Below, piece by piece: positions 17,679-25,799 of a DNA stretch of 64,000 nt (its first letter is position 1; each line of letters opens with the position of its first letter). The notes below the pieces were generated by a model, which worked only from the letters and a program-made list of their open reading frames with translations, ran no database searches and had not been told where the DNA came from. A program made the translations under genes and the position numbers. The stretch covers positions 186,001 through 250,000 of the forward strand of contig JAEWTL010000038.1 in the NCBI GenBank assembly GCA_023459495.1, read 5' to 3'. This DNA is from Bacillota bacterium. Its GTDB lineage: Bacteria > Bacillota > Clostridia > Christensenellales > SZUA-584.

Positions 17679-18866
17679 ATGGATCAAATGAGCGATAAGG
17701 TACGCAAAACATGGGACGATATCTTTGCCTGCGTGCAGGCGCATGTGCCTCACGGTAAGGACACCGGCATCACCGCGTTCGACGAGGCGCTGGACTGGCT
17801 GTGCGACGGCACCCGCAGCGTGCTCGACTTCGGCTGCGGCAACGGCGTGACGCTGCTGCTGTGCGGGCTGCGCGGCACCTGGCGCCATACCGGCATTGAT
17901 TTCTCCCCTGAAGGCATCCGCCTTGCGCGCGAAAGCGCCAAATGCATGGACGGCGGGGAGTATAAGTTTATCGAAGGCGGACCGGAATGCCTGACGTGTG
18001 TTCCCAGCGCCTCGGAGGACGCCGTGATACTCTCCAACATCGTGGACAACCTGTCCCCTGCCGATGCACTGTACGTGCTGGACCAGATCCGCCGCATCGT
18101 GCGGCCCGGCGGCAAGATATTCGTGAAGCTGAATCCCTACCTCGGCGCGAACCAGATTCGCGACTGGAACATCCGCGTAATCGACGGAGACCTGCTGGAC
18201 GACGGACTGCTGCTATGGAACCGGCCCACGGAAAAGTGGGCCACGCTGCTGCGGGACCGCTTCATCATCGAGGGCTGCACCGAGGCGTATTACCCGGAGC
18301 AGGAACAGATGAACCGCATCTTCTTGCTGAAGGCTGCGGACGAGCCGCTGCCCGAGTTCATCCCCGTATCGGACGAAAGCCTTTCCGACCTCGCGGAAGT
18401 GCACGCCTCCGCGTGGCGCGCTTCGCACCGGGACGTGCTGGGCGAGAATGTCGTTGCCTCGCACACGGCGGAGCGGCACGAGGCTATGTTCCGCGCCGAG
18501 GCCGAAAAAGCCACCATCAAAACCTTCTTTGTGCGGCTCGGCGGAAAGACCGCCGGCATGGTCAGCGTGGACACCCGGCCCGACCCGGACCATCCCGAGG
18601 CAGGAGAGGTACGGGCCGTGTACCTATTACCTGAGTACTGGGACCGGGGCCTTGGCCAACGCCTGCTGGAATTCGCAGTGCATGAACTGGACGAGCGCCC
18701 GGAGATCTATCTTTGGGTGATGAACTCCAACACCCGCGCGCGACGCTGCTATGAGAAGTTCGGCTTTGAATTCACCGGCATTGAAAAACAGCTCCTGCCG
18801 GAGCAGGGTATTACAGAGATGAAATACCTGTTAAACCAAAACAGGTTCAGGGTAACCTGCCCGTGA
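17679..18866 (+). CDS. Fused SAM methyltransferase and GNAT acetyltransferase
   Basis: 395 residues from ATG 17679 (AAAGGAG upstream). N-terminal half is a class I methyltransferase: VLDFGCGNG (motif I), GIDFSPEG, acidic loop, RPGGKIFVKL. From about residue 225 a GNAT domain begins: AEVHASAWRASHRD, central strand RAVYLLPEYWDRGLGQRLLEFA (acetyl-CoA site), and C-terminal RRCYEKFGFEF. No stop, frameshift or ribosome binding site separates the halves, so this is a true fusion. The acceptor of either group is unknown. Lies 17 bases after the UbiB gene and may share its transcript. Confidence 0.88.
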   Translation: MDQMSDKVRKTWDDIFACVQAHVPHGKDTGITAFDEALDWLCDGTRSVLDFGCGNGVTLLLCGLRGTWRHTGIDFSPEGIRLARESAKCMDGGEYKFIEGGPECLTCVPSASEDAVILSNIVDNLSPADALYVLDQIRRIVRPGGKIFVKLNPYLGANQIRDWNIRVIDGDLLDDGLLLWNRPTEKWATLLRDRFIIEGCTEAYYPEQEQMNRIFLLKAADEPLPEFIPVSDESLSDLAEVHASAWRASHRDVLGENVVASHTAERHEAMFRAEAEKATIKTFFVRLGGKTAGMVSVDTRPDPDHPEAGEVRAVYLLPEYWDRGLGQRLLEFAVHELDERPEIYLWVMNSNTRARRCYEKFGFEFTGIEKQLLPEQGITEMKYLLNQNRFRVTCP

Positions 18867-18928
18867 TTGTTCATGCGGCAGAAATCTGAAGCGCAATTAG
18901 CCAATCCCTGTTTTTTGCGGAGGACTGT

Positions 18929-19489
18929 ATGAATACATACCACCGTGAATTTACCCTGAAGGATGGCCGCAAGACACTTCTGCGGAACGCTGTTTTAGAG
19001 GATGCGGAGAGGCTCATCGAATATGTGAAGGCTACTAACGCTGAGACACGCTTTCTTGGATACGAACCCGGCGAGTTCTGCATGACCGTACAGCAGGAGC
19101 GCGAATTTCTAAGGCGAAGATCTGAGGATGCCCACAGTCTCTACCTTGTTGCAGAGATCGGCACCGAAATCGTGGGCTGCTGCGATGCGGTCCCTGTCAG
19201 AGATCTGCAGCGCTTTCGACACCGTGCCGCAATCTCAGTTTCCGTATCCAAAGCTTATTGGCGACTCGGCATCGGACGTTTACTGTTGACCAGCATATTG
19301 GAGAAGTGCCGTGAAAATGGCTATACTCAGACGGAACTGGAGGTCGCCAGAGATAACGCCCCCGCTATAGCGCTTTATGAAAGCCTTGGCTTCGTCGTCA
19401 CAGGCGTTTGTAAAAATGCTTTTCGATACCCGGACGGCAGCCATACGGACGAATATTTTATGTGGCTGCCGTTTGACCAAAATCAATGA
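18929..19489 (+). CDS. GNAT-family N-acetyltransferase (tandem copy 1)
   Basis: 186 residues, RimJ/RimL-like. RHRAAISVSVSKAYWRLGIGRLL is the acetyl-CoA site and ALYESLGFVVTG the C-terminal signature. RBS GCGGAGGA precedes ATG 18929. Its stop overlaps the alternative upstream frame of the next gene, a clear paralogue (shared LKDG start, EPGEF, FRHRA, SDGT/PDGS...DEYFMWLP end). Function unknown; many relatives act on amines, antibiotics or ribosomal protein N termini. Confidence 0.88.
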   Translation: MNTYHREFTLKDGRKTLLRNAVLEDAERLIEYVKATNAETRFLGYEPGEFCMTVQQEREFLRRRSEDAHSLYLVAEIGTEIVGCCDAVPVRDLQRFRHRAAISVSVSKAYWRLGIGRLLLTSILEKCRENGYTQTELEVARDNAPAIALYESLGFVVTGVCKNAFRYPDGSHTDEYFMWLPFDQNQ

Positions 19490-19566
19490 ACTTGGATTCG
19501 CATAGCTTTGAGAGTATGATTGGTAGTGTTAGCAGGCGCTATGTGCTCATCTGTGGGAGGGTTGAT

Positions 19567-20121
19567 ATGATCTCATCAAAAATCACGCTGAAAGACGGAT
19601 GCATGGTTACCCTGCGCTCCGCCGCGCCGGAGGACGCAGAGGCGATGATTGCCTTTGTGAATACCGTGGATGCCGAGTCGCCCTTTCTCGCGCGTGAACC
19701 GGGCGAGTTTTCATTTACGCCCGATCAGGAACGCGAATTCATCGAGGCTTGGATCAAAGACGACCGTGCGCTTTGGCTGGTGGCCGAAGCGGAGGGGCAG
19801 ATCATCGCGTCGGTCAACGTACAGGCAGTGCGAAAGATGAGCCGTTTCCGCCACCGTGCGATGTTTGCGGTTTCGGTGCGCAAGGCGTACTGGCGGCAGG
19901 GCCTTGGGCGACGGATGATGGCCGAAGCCCTGCTATGGTGCAAACAGGCCGGGTTCGAGCAGGCAGAGCTCACCGTGGTGGCGGGTAACGAAAAAGCGAT
20001 CGCGCTGTATGAGTCCTTTGGGTTCGAACGCACGGGCGTATACCAGAACAGCATGCGCTATTCCGACGGCACCTGCGCCGACGAGTATTTCATGTGGCTG
20101 CCGCTCAGCAAAATGGGCTGA
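19567..20121 (+). CDS. GNAT-family N-acetyltransferase (tandem copy 2)
   Basis: 184 residues from ATG 19567, preceded by TGGGAGG at 19554-19560. The reading frame is open back to 19486, but that part has no similarity to the paralogue and no RBS. Acetyl-CoA site RKAYWRQGLGRRM and ALYESFGFERTG are intact. Aligned by eye with the gene just upstream, roughly half of the residues match over the whole length, so the pair arose by tandem duplication. It ends 33 bases before the convergent M15 peptidase gene. Confidence 0.88.
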   Translation: MISSKITLKDGCMVTLRSAAPEDAEAMIAFVNTVDAESPFLAREPGEFSFTPDQEREFIEAWIKDDRALWLVAEAEGQIIASVNVQAVRKMSRFRHRAMFAVSVRKAYWRQGLGRRMMAEALLWCKQAGFEQAELTVVAGNEKAIALYESFGFERTGVYQNSMRYSDGTCADEYFMWLPLSKMG

Positions 20122-20154
20122 AAAGAGGTGCGGCTCGGCAAGGTTCGCTGACTC

Positions 20155-21078
20155 TTACGATAATGCGTTTTCAATAATCTCAATACAGTCCTGCGTCGTC
20201 GCGTCCTCCGGGAAGCCCGCGTACCAGGGCTGTTTTTCATCCACTGCATACCGGGCTTTGAGGATCAGCTCTGGCCGATATTCGAAATGGAGAAAATCAA
20301 AGTGCGCCCACTTGCCGCCCCAGACGAAGCCGTGGTTCTCCATGATGCGCACAACTTCGGCCGGAAAGCTTGCGAGGCGCTCCTTCCCCTGCTCGCGCGA
20401 GGCCCAGCGCCAATAATCACCCGGATTGCTTTTAAAGTCCACTGCGATGCCGAAGGCGTGCGGACTCAGCGTGCTTGTGCCCGCAATCATGCGATAGTTG
20501 TATGTGCCGTTGAGGGGAAACACATAATTGTAAGCCGCAGGGGTTTTCTGCACATACTCCCCCAATTCCTTCACCGCCGCTGCCAGCGCGTCCGCCCCCT
20601 GCGCGGCAAAGGGATACCAACCTGAAATGAGATTGATGCTCTCAAGATTCTTTTCAATTTCGTTTTTTGTATCACCGTAGAGTGCATGCAGAAACGCATA
20701 GCAGCGCACCCGGCCCGGATCGTCGTTGCCCTCGCGCAGGGTATTGTTCATCTCCAGCGGATAGGGTATCGCCATCATATCCTGTATATCCGCCGCCCAG
20801 AGCTGATCGTCAAAGGTTTTATCCCGCCCGTCGTCATAGACGAGCTCGCAGCCGGAACGCATGGCCACATACACAAGCCCATCGTCGCCGCGCCGCACAC
20901 CGGTAATCTCGCCCGGATACGCGAGCATCAACGTGAGCAGGTCCCGCTTGGTTTCCCGCTCCTCGTCCAATTTGGCCTGCGCGGAGGTGAGCGCCACGCC
21001 CGTCCCCAGCGTCAGCCTTCCTCCCAGCGCCATGATGAGCACCGCGCAGGCCAGCAGCGCCGCGTGCAGGCGCTTCAT
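20155..21078 (-). CDS. M15-family metallopeptidase (D-Ala-D-Ala carboxypeptidase-like)
   Basis: 307 residues. Signal or anchor segment about 6-28 places the enzyme outside the membrane. Zinc-site motifs of family M15 are present: SPHAFGIAVDF with His207 and Asp214, and WAHFDFLHFEYRPEL with His264 as third ligand (His259 nearby). A catalytic role in trimming peptidoglycan peptides is the usual one for the family. RBS GGAGG lies seven bases before ATG 21078, which overlaps the stop of the YkvI-like gene (ATGA), so both are coupled. Confidence 0.88.
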   Translation of the reverse strand: MKRLHAALLACAVLIMALGGRLTLGTGVALTSAQAKLDEERETKRDLLTLMLAYPGEITGVRRGDDGLVYVAMRSGCELVYDDGRDKTFDDQLWAADIQDMMAIPYPLEMNNTLREGNDDPGRVRCYAFLHALYGDTKNEIEKNLESINLISGWYPFAAQGADALAAAVKELGEYVQKTPAAYNYVFPLNGTYNYRMIAGTSTLSPHAFGIAVDFKSNPGDYWRWASREQGKERLASFPAEVVRIMENHGFVWGGKWAHFDFLHFEYRPELILKARYAVDEKQPWYAGFPEDATTQDCIEIIENALS

Positions 21079-22199
21079 TTCGATACCTCCGGCGTGCGCT
21101 GTCTTTTAACCATCGGTGCGGACCGCAGCAGTTCCGGCTGCGCATTCCACAGCGCGCCGCGCTTTGCGATCCAGACATAGATCACGCCCGCGAAGAATGC
21201 CATGCCGCCGTAGCCCACGGCGGGGTACAGAAAGCGTACCATATTGGAGAACCCAAGCTGACCGGCGATGAGCGCCAGGCTGGATGAGCCGATGATGAAC
21301 ATGGGGCGCGGCAGCCCCAGTGAGGTGCGCTGCGACAGTGCGAACAGATTGCCGACCGCAGTAGTGTATACCGCGGCGAACAGCACCACGGCGAATATCA
21401 ACCGTATAATGCCCGAAAGGCCGCCTGCCGCCGTAACCATCGGCAGCTCTCGCCCGCCCACCGCTGTAATATTGGTGAGCACGCACAGGTAGATGGCCAC
21501 CAGCGCAGCGGTAAGCCCCCCCGCGCCCGTCAGCGCGCCGAACAGCAGCTTCTTTTTATTCGGCGTGGCCGCGCCCATGGGCGCCAGTACGCCGATGCTG
21601 ATCACGATATTATAGGAAGCATAATTTACCGCGGAGAGTGGCCAGTTGGGAGTTGCGGCGGTGAGGTTTTCCGCGGCCTGTGCTTCCTCCGCTGTAAGTG
21701 GGTTGCGGGCCAGGCTGACAATGCTAACCGCAAGCATGGCGGTTATCAGGAACGGAACGATGTAGCTGTTGGCGCGGATTACGCCGCGCGTGCCGGTGAC
21801 CACGGTCAGCAGCGCGGCAAGCGCCATTACGATGGTGCCCCATACCGGCGCGACGTTAAACTGCTCCTTGAATATTGCGCCCGCGCCCGCAATCATCGCC
21901 GATAGCCCACCGAACAAAAAGATGGTGATCACGATGTCGATGAACGTGCCCAAAACAGGGCCGTTGGTAAAGCGCACCACGTCCACATGCGAGCCCGCGC
22001 CCAGGCTGCGGCCCAGCAGCAGTATGGACCAGCCGATAAAGAAAAACAGCGCGGAGGAAATGAGAATTCCCCACAGTCCATTCAGGCCAAAGGCCACAAA
22101 GAACTGCAGTACCTCCTGCCCGGAGGCGAATCCCGCGCCGATCACAGTACCGATATATGCCGAAGCGATCTGAAATACGCCAAACCCCTGTTTCTGCAT
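21075..22199 (-). CDS. YkvI-like polytopic membrane protein (APC-type transporter)
   Basis: 374 residues with about ten membrane segments. The opening FQIASAYIGTVIGAGFASGQE has the unwound first helix typical of the LeuT/APC fold, and the rest resembles the YkvI group of uncharacterised Firmicute membrane proteins. Substrate unknown. It is followed directly by a coupled M15 peptidase, so a link to cell-wall peptides is possible but only inferred. Confidence 0.82.
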   Translation of the reverse strand: MQKQGFGVFQIASAYIGTVIGAGFASGQEVLQFFVAFGLNGLWGILISSALFFFIGWSILLLGRSLGAGSHVDVVRFTNGPVLGTFIDIVITIFLFGGLSAMIAGAGAIFKEQFNVAPVWGTIVMALAALLTVVTGTRGVIRANSYIVPFLITAMLAVSIVSLARNPLTAEEAQAAENLTAATPNWPLSAVNYASYNIVISIGVLAPMGAATPNKKKLLFGALTGAGGLTAALVAIYLCVLTNITAVGGRELPMVTAAGGLSGIIRLIFAVVLFAAVYTTAVGNLFALSQRTSLGLPRPMFIIGSSSLALIAGQLGFSNMVRFLYPAVGYGGMAFFAGVIYVWIAKRGALWNAQPELLRSAPMVKRQRTPEVSK

Positions 22200-22253
22200 C
22201 CGCCCACCCTCGCTTACCTATACATATGAGGCGGCAGTTGCGAATATTTGAGG

Positions 22254-22751
22254 TCAGCCGGAGATGATGAGTTCCATCATCGGGACGGTGCGGCCCGGAA
22301 TGCTGGATGCCATTTCACCCATATACGCCGCGCCAAGGTGTTCATAGAAGCCGCGCGAATGCGGGTCGCTGAAGATAAAGAGCCTGTCTACGCTATTCTG
22401 TACGCACCATACGCGCGCAAAGGACATCAGTCGGCTGCCGATGCCGCGCCGCATATAATTCGGTCGCACAAACAGGTGCTCCAGCCAGTAACCGCGCTGC
22501 ACAAACGTCGGCCCGGCCATAAAATCCTTTGGCACGTGCACAATGGAAAGGTATCCGGCGACGCCCTCCCGCGTCTTGGCCACAAAAACCGTATTGCTCT
22601 CGATGTACTCCCGCGTGATCGTCAGCTCGTTCTTCCAAACCTCAAAGTATTCCTCGGGGTCTTTCCAGTACCGCTTGGAGGCAAACGAGATTTCGGTGAG
22701 CAGCGCATGCTCATCCGACCGTGCACGCCGGATAGTAATCTGTATATCCAT
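22254..22751 (-). CDS. GNAT-family N-acetyltransferase, probable leaderless mRNA
   Basis: 165 residues. Acetyl-CoA site FVRPNYMRRGIGSRLMSFA and C-terminal FYEHLGAAYMG are visible. No Shine-Dalgarno sequence precedes ATG 22751, and the -10 element TATAAT sits exactly six bases upstream, so transcription should start at or next to the A of the start codon. Divergent from hcp. Substrate unknown. Confidence 0.86.
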   Translation of the reverse strand: MDIQITIRRARSDEHALLTEISFASKRYWKDPEEYFEVWKNELTITREYIESNTVFVAKTREGVAGYLSIVHVPKDFMAGPTFVQRGYWLEHLFVRPNYMRRGIGSRLMSFARVWCVQNSVDRLFIFSDPHSRGFYEHLGAAYMGEMASSIPGRTVPMMELIISG

Positions 22752-22757
22752 ATTTAA

Positions 22758-22763
22758 ATTATA
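22758..22763 (-). promoter_or_regulatory. -10 element placing transcription start on the GNAT start codon
   Basis: TATAAT on the minus strand, six bases before ATG 22751. With the usual 6-7 base spacing the transcript begins at the start codon. A convincing -35 is not seen (TTTCAT at 18 bases is weak). Confidence 0.5.
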
Positions 22764-22796
22764 ACGGACTTTTTATCAAAATGAAAGAAATCGAAT

Positions 22797-22810
22797 GTTG
22801 CATTTGCAAC
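22797..22810. promoter_or_regulatory. Inverted repeat upstream of hcp, candidate operator
   Basis: GTTGCA-TT-TGCAAC, perfect 6-base arms, 61 bases upstream of the hcp start and about 34 bases from the divergent GNAT -10. hcp genes are often controlled by CRP/FNR-type or NO-sensing regulators, so an operator is plausible. The sequence does not match a site that I can name with confidence. Confidence 0.45.
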
Positions 22811-22870
22811 TTACCAAACAACCAAACTCGGTTATTCTTGAGCCATCAAATGATTTTGGAGGATTCGGTA

Positions 22871-24421
22871 ATGTCGAATATGTTTTGCTTCCAGTGCGAG
22901 CAGACGGCAGGCGGTAAAGGCTGCATGATGAGCGGTGTATGCGGAAAGAAGGCTCCCACTGTCAATCTGCAGGATGAGCTGACCGGTGCGCTCGTGGGTC
23001 TTGCGCGCGCTGCCAAGGGTCGGGAAGTGATCGAAGAGGTATCCAAGGCGGTGGCCGCGGGCCTGTTTACCACCATCACCAACGTCAGTTTTGACGACGA
23101 GGCGATCAGTCAGCAGATCAACGTGACCCGGCAATTGAAGGAAACGCTCGATCCCGCCGCAGCGGAGATGGATATGAACACGCTGTGGAACGCGGAGGAG
23201 GATGAGCGCGCGCTGAAGTCGCTCACACTGTTCGGCATCCGCGGCATGGCAGCTTATGCGTATCATGCCCGTGTACTGGGATATTGCGACGCGGAGGTGG
23301 ATGCGTTTCTCTTGAAAGCGCTGCGCGCCATCGGCGGCGAAGCATGCGACCTGTTTGAGCTTGCGATGGAGACCGGGCAGGCGAACTTAAAGTGCATGGC
23401 GCTGCTGGATAAAGCCAATACGCAAACCTTCGGCGACCCTGCGCCCATCAAGGTGCCGCTGACGATTGAAAAGGGGCCGTTCATCGTGGTCTCGGGCCAC
23501 GACCTGCTGGACTTAAAGCTGTTGCTGGAGCAGACGAAGGATAAGGGCATCAATGTCTATACGCATGGCGAAATGCTGCCTGCTCACGCATACCCGAAGC
23601 TCAAAGCGTACTCGCATCTGAAGGGCAACTTCGGCACCGCATGGCAGAACCAGCAGAAGGAGTTTACGAATATGCCGGGTGCTGTGCTGTTCACCACCAA
23701 CTGCATCATGCCCGTAAAGGAGACGTACGCAGACCGCGTATTCACCACAGAGGTTGTGGCGTATCCCGGTATGGTGCACATCGGTGACGACAAGGGTTTC
23801 ACGCCGGTGATTGAAAAGGCGCTGGCGTTGGGCGGCTACACAGAGGACCGCCGCATGACAGGCATCAATGGCGGCGATACCGTCACCACCGGATTTGCAC
23901 ACGGCGCGGTGCTCTCCGTGGCGGACAAGGTGATCGATGCAGTCAAATCAGGCGAGCTCAAGCACTTCTTCCTTGTGGGCGGCTGCGACGGCGCGAGACC
24001 GGGCCGCAACTATTACACTGAGTTTGTGCGCCAGACGCCCGCCGATACCGCGGTGCTCACGCTCGCGTGCGGCAAATACCGCTTCAACGATATGGACCTT
24101 GGCACGGTGGCGGGCCTGCCGCGCATCATGGACATGGGCCAGTGCAACGATGCCTACAGCGCCATACGCGTGGCCGCGGCGCTTGCGGAAGCCTTTGGCT
24201 GCGGCGTAAACGACCTGCCGCTCACGCTCGTGCTGTCCTGGTACGAACAGAAAGCCGTGTGCGTACTGTTAACGCTGCTGGCACTGGGCATCAAAAACAT
24301 CTATATCGGGCCCACGCTGCCCGCGTTCCTGTCGCCGAATGTGCTTACGGCGCTGGTGGAAAAGTTCGGCCTGACGCCGATATCCACGCCCGAAGCGGAC
24401 CTAAAAAAGATACTGGGGTAA
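22871..24421 (+). CDS. hcp: Hybrid-cluster protein (hydroxylamine reductase)
   Basis: 516 residues from ATG 22871, set by GGAGG eight bases upstream. N-terminal [4Fe-4S] ligands Cys6, Cys9, Cys18 and Cys24 have the spacing of the Desulfovibrio class I protein. Hybrid-cluster residues are in place: SGHDL, GEMLPAHAYP, FTTNCIMPV, GGCDGARPGRNYY and LTLACGKYRFN. Hcp reduces hydroxylamine in vitro and acts as an NO reductase or S-nitrosylase in vivo; in anaerobes it guards against nitrosative stress. Hcr, its usual reductase in proteobacteria, is absent, as is normal for clostridia. A terminator follows at 24501-24556. Confidence 0.97.
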   Translation: MSNMFCFQCEQTAGGKGCMMSGVCGKKAPTVNLQDELTGALVGLARAAKGREVIEEVSKAVAAGLFTTITNVSFDDEAISQQINVTRQLKETLDPAAAEMDMNTLWNAEEDERALKSLTLFGIRGMAAYAYHARVLGYCDAEVDAFLLKALRAIGGEACDLFELAMETGQANLKCMALLDKANTQTFGDPAPIKVPLTIEKGPFIVVSGHDLLDLKLLLEQTKDKGINVYTHGEMLPAHAYPKLKAYSHLKGNFGTAWQNQQKEFTNMPGAVLFTTNCIMPVKETYADRVFTTEVVAYPGMVHIGDDKGFTPVIEKALALGGYTEDRRMTGINGGDTVTTGFAHGAVLSVADKVIDAVKSGELKHFFLVGGCDGARPGRNYYTEFVRQTPADTAVLTLACGKYRFNDMDLGTVAGLPRIMDMGQCNDAYSAIRVAAALAEAFGCGVNDLPLTLVLSWYEQKAVCVLLTLLALGIKNIYIGPTLPAFLSPNVLTALVEKFGLTPISTPEADLKKILG

Positions 24422-24500
24422 TAGCAGCACCGAAACAGGCTGCTGGTCGCCGGAATTGTACATGAGACAACACTGGGGGCTTATAAGCTGAGTTTCCCAT

Positions 24501-24560
24501 ACCGCAGCCGGGCCTTGAGGGGCAGTAAATGTCCATCAAAGCTTGGCTGCGGTTTTAATT
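24501..24560 (+). terminator. Intrinsic terminator of hcp
   Basis: ACCGCAGCC (24501-24509) pairs with GGCTGCGGT (24545-24553), with a second inner helix GCCTTGA/TCAAAGC (one mismatch), followed by TTTTAATTT. The long two-part stem lies 80 bases after the hcp stop. Confidence 0.75.
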
Positions 24561-24585
24561 TGTCTATGCGCTTTATCGGCATGTA

Positions 24586-24614
24586 TTGACATCTTCCGCC
24601 TCTTTTGCGATGAT
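24586..24614 (+). promoter_or_regulatory. Promoter of azlCD
   Basis: TTGACA (24586-24591), 17-base spacer, GATGAT (24609-24614). The -35 is perfect and the -10 matches 4 of 6. It lies just after the hcp terminator and 30 bases before the azlC start. Confidence 0.65.
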
Positions 24615-24643
24615 AGTTAACATTCGTATATGGATGGTGCGGC

Positions 24644-25375
24644 ATGAACGTCAAAACGCGCGCGCTTAAGGCGGCGCTGCCTTACACACTGCCTATCTGT
24701 GCCGGATTTCTGTTTTTGGGTCTGGCGTATGGCGTCTATATGAACAGCATGGGGTTCTCGTTTGTGTACCCTATGGTGATGAGCGCGGCGATATTTGCGG
24801 GCTCCATGGAGTTCGTTGCGGCCAACCTGATGCTCACCGGCTTTAATCCGCTCTACGCACTGGCGCTGACGCTCATGGTAAACGCGAGGCATCTGTTCTA
24901 CGGTATATCGATGCTGGATAAGTACAAAGGCGTGGGCAAAAAGAAGTTTTATCTGATCTTTGGCATGTGCGACGAGTCGTTCTCGATCAACTGCACCACC
25001 GAGCCGCCCGAAGGCGTGGACAGGGGTTGGTTCATGTTCTTTGTTACGCTGCTGAACCAGATCTACTGGGTGGTCGGCGCAACGGCAGGCGGGCTGCTGG
25101 GCGGCCTCATCAAATTCAGTACAGAGGGTATCGATTTCGTACTGGTTGCACTGTTTGTCGTAATCTTTCTTGATCAGTGGCTCAAACGGAATGACGAAGG
25201 CGTACAAAGCAAGGCAAAGCGGCACGCGCCTGTGCTCATCGGCCTTGCAGCATCGCTTTTCTGCCTCGTGGTCTTCGGCGCGGGTGCGTTTATCCTGCCC
25301 GCAATGGGGCTCATCCTGCTTGCGCTCACGGCGCTGCGCGGCGTGCTGCAGGAACGGAAGGAGGGCGTGGCATGA
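24644..25375 (+). CDS. azlC: Branched-chain amino acid exporter, large subunit AzlC
   Basis: 243 residues, about seven membrane segments. AzlC hallmarks are the opening ALPYTLPICAGFLFLGLAYG, a GSMEFVAANLM stretch and NARHLFYGISM. The product forms a two-subunit exporter with AzlD, which removes branched-chain amino acids or their analogues. Start at ATG 24644 after GGATGGTG. The stop overlaps azlD by 4 bases. Confidence 0.93.
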   Translation: MNVKTRALKAALPYTLPICAGFLFLGLAYGVYMNSMGFSFVYPMVMSAAIFAGSMEFVAANLMLTGFNPLYALALTLMVNARHLFYGISMLDKYKGVGKKKFYLIFGMCDESFSINCTTEPPEGVDRGWFMFFVTLLNQIYWVVGATAGGLLGGLIKFSTEGIDFVLVALFVVIFLDQWLKRNDEGVQSKAKRHAPVLIGLAASLFCLVVFGAGAFILPAMGLILLALTALRGVLQERKEGVA

Positions 25376-25704
25376 CGCTTCCCATCTGGCAGGCTGCCGT
25401 AATCATTGTCGTCGTGGTGCTGGGCACCATGCTGACGCGTTTTTTGCCCTTCTGGATATTCCCCGCAGGCAAGCCGACGCCCAAATATGTGCAATACCTG
25501 GGCGACGTGCTGCCGTCCGCGGTGATCGGCCTGCTGGTGGTCTACAGCCTTAAAAATACCATCGTACTGGCATGGCCCTACGGACTGCCCGAAGCCATCT
25601 CCATTGGCGTTATTGTCGTGCTGCACGTCTGGCGGCGCAGCATGCTGCTTTCCATCAGCGGGGGCACCGTCGTCTATATGCTGCTTGTTCAGCTCGTATT
25701 TTAA
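25372..25704 (+). CDS. azlD: Branched-chain amino acid exporter, small subunit AzlD
   Basis: 110 residues, four membrane segments, of the normal AzlD size. GTMLTRFLPFWIFP near the N terminus and YLGDVLPSAVIGLLVVY are characteristic. Coupled to azlC by an ATGA overlap. Together they form the AzlCD exporter. Confidence 0.92.
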   Translation: MTLPIWQAAVIIVVVVLGTMLTRFLPFWIFPAGKPTPKYVQYLGDVLPSAVIGLLVVYSLKNTIVLAWPYGLPEAISIGVIVVLHVWRRSMLLSISGGTVVYMLLVQLVF

Positions 25705-25710
25705 CAAGAT

Positions 25711-25761
25711 AGAAAATATTTTCTGCGGCAGCTTTACATCCACCCGCATCGCGTGTACAAT
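25711..25761 (+). promoter_or_regulatory. MFS gene promoter with upstream palindrome
   Basis: TTTACA (25733-25738), 17-base spacer, TACAAT (25756-25761). Eight bases before the -35 is the perfect palindrome AGAAAATATTTTCT (25711-25724), in the place of an activator or repressor site. It lies six bases after the azlD stop; with no T tail it is a poor terminator. Confidence 0.65.
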
Positions 25762-25799
25762 GCTTGTTTAGATTCATAACGAGCAGCAGAGGTTGAGAC

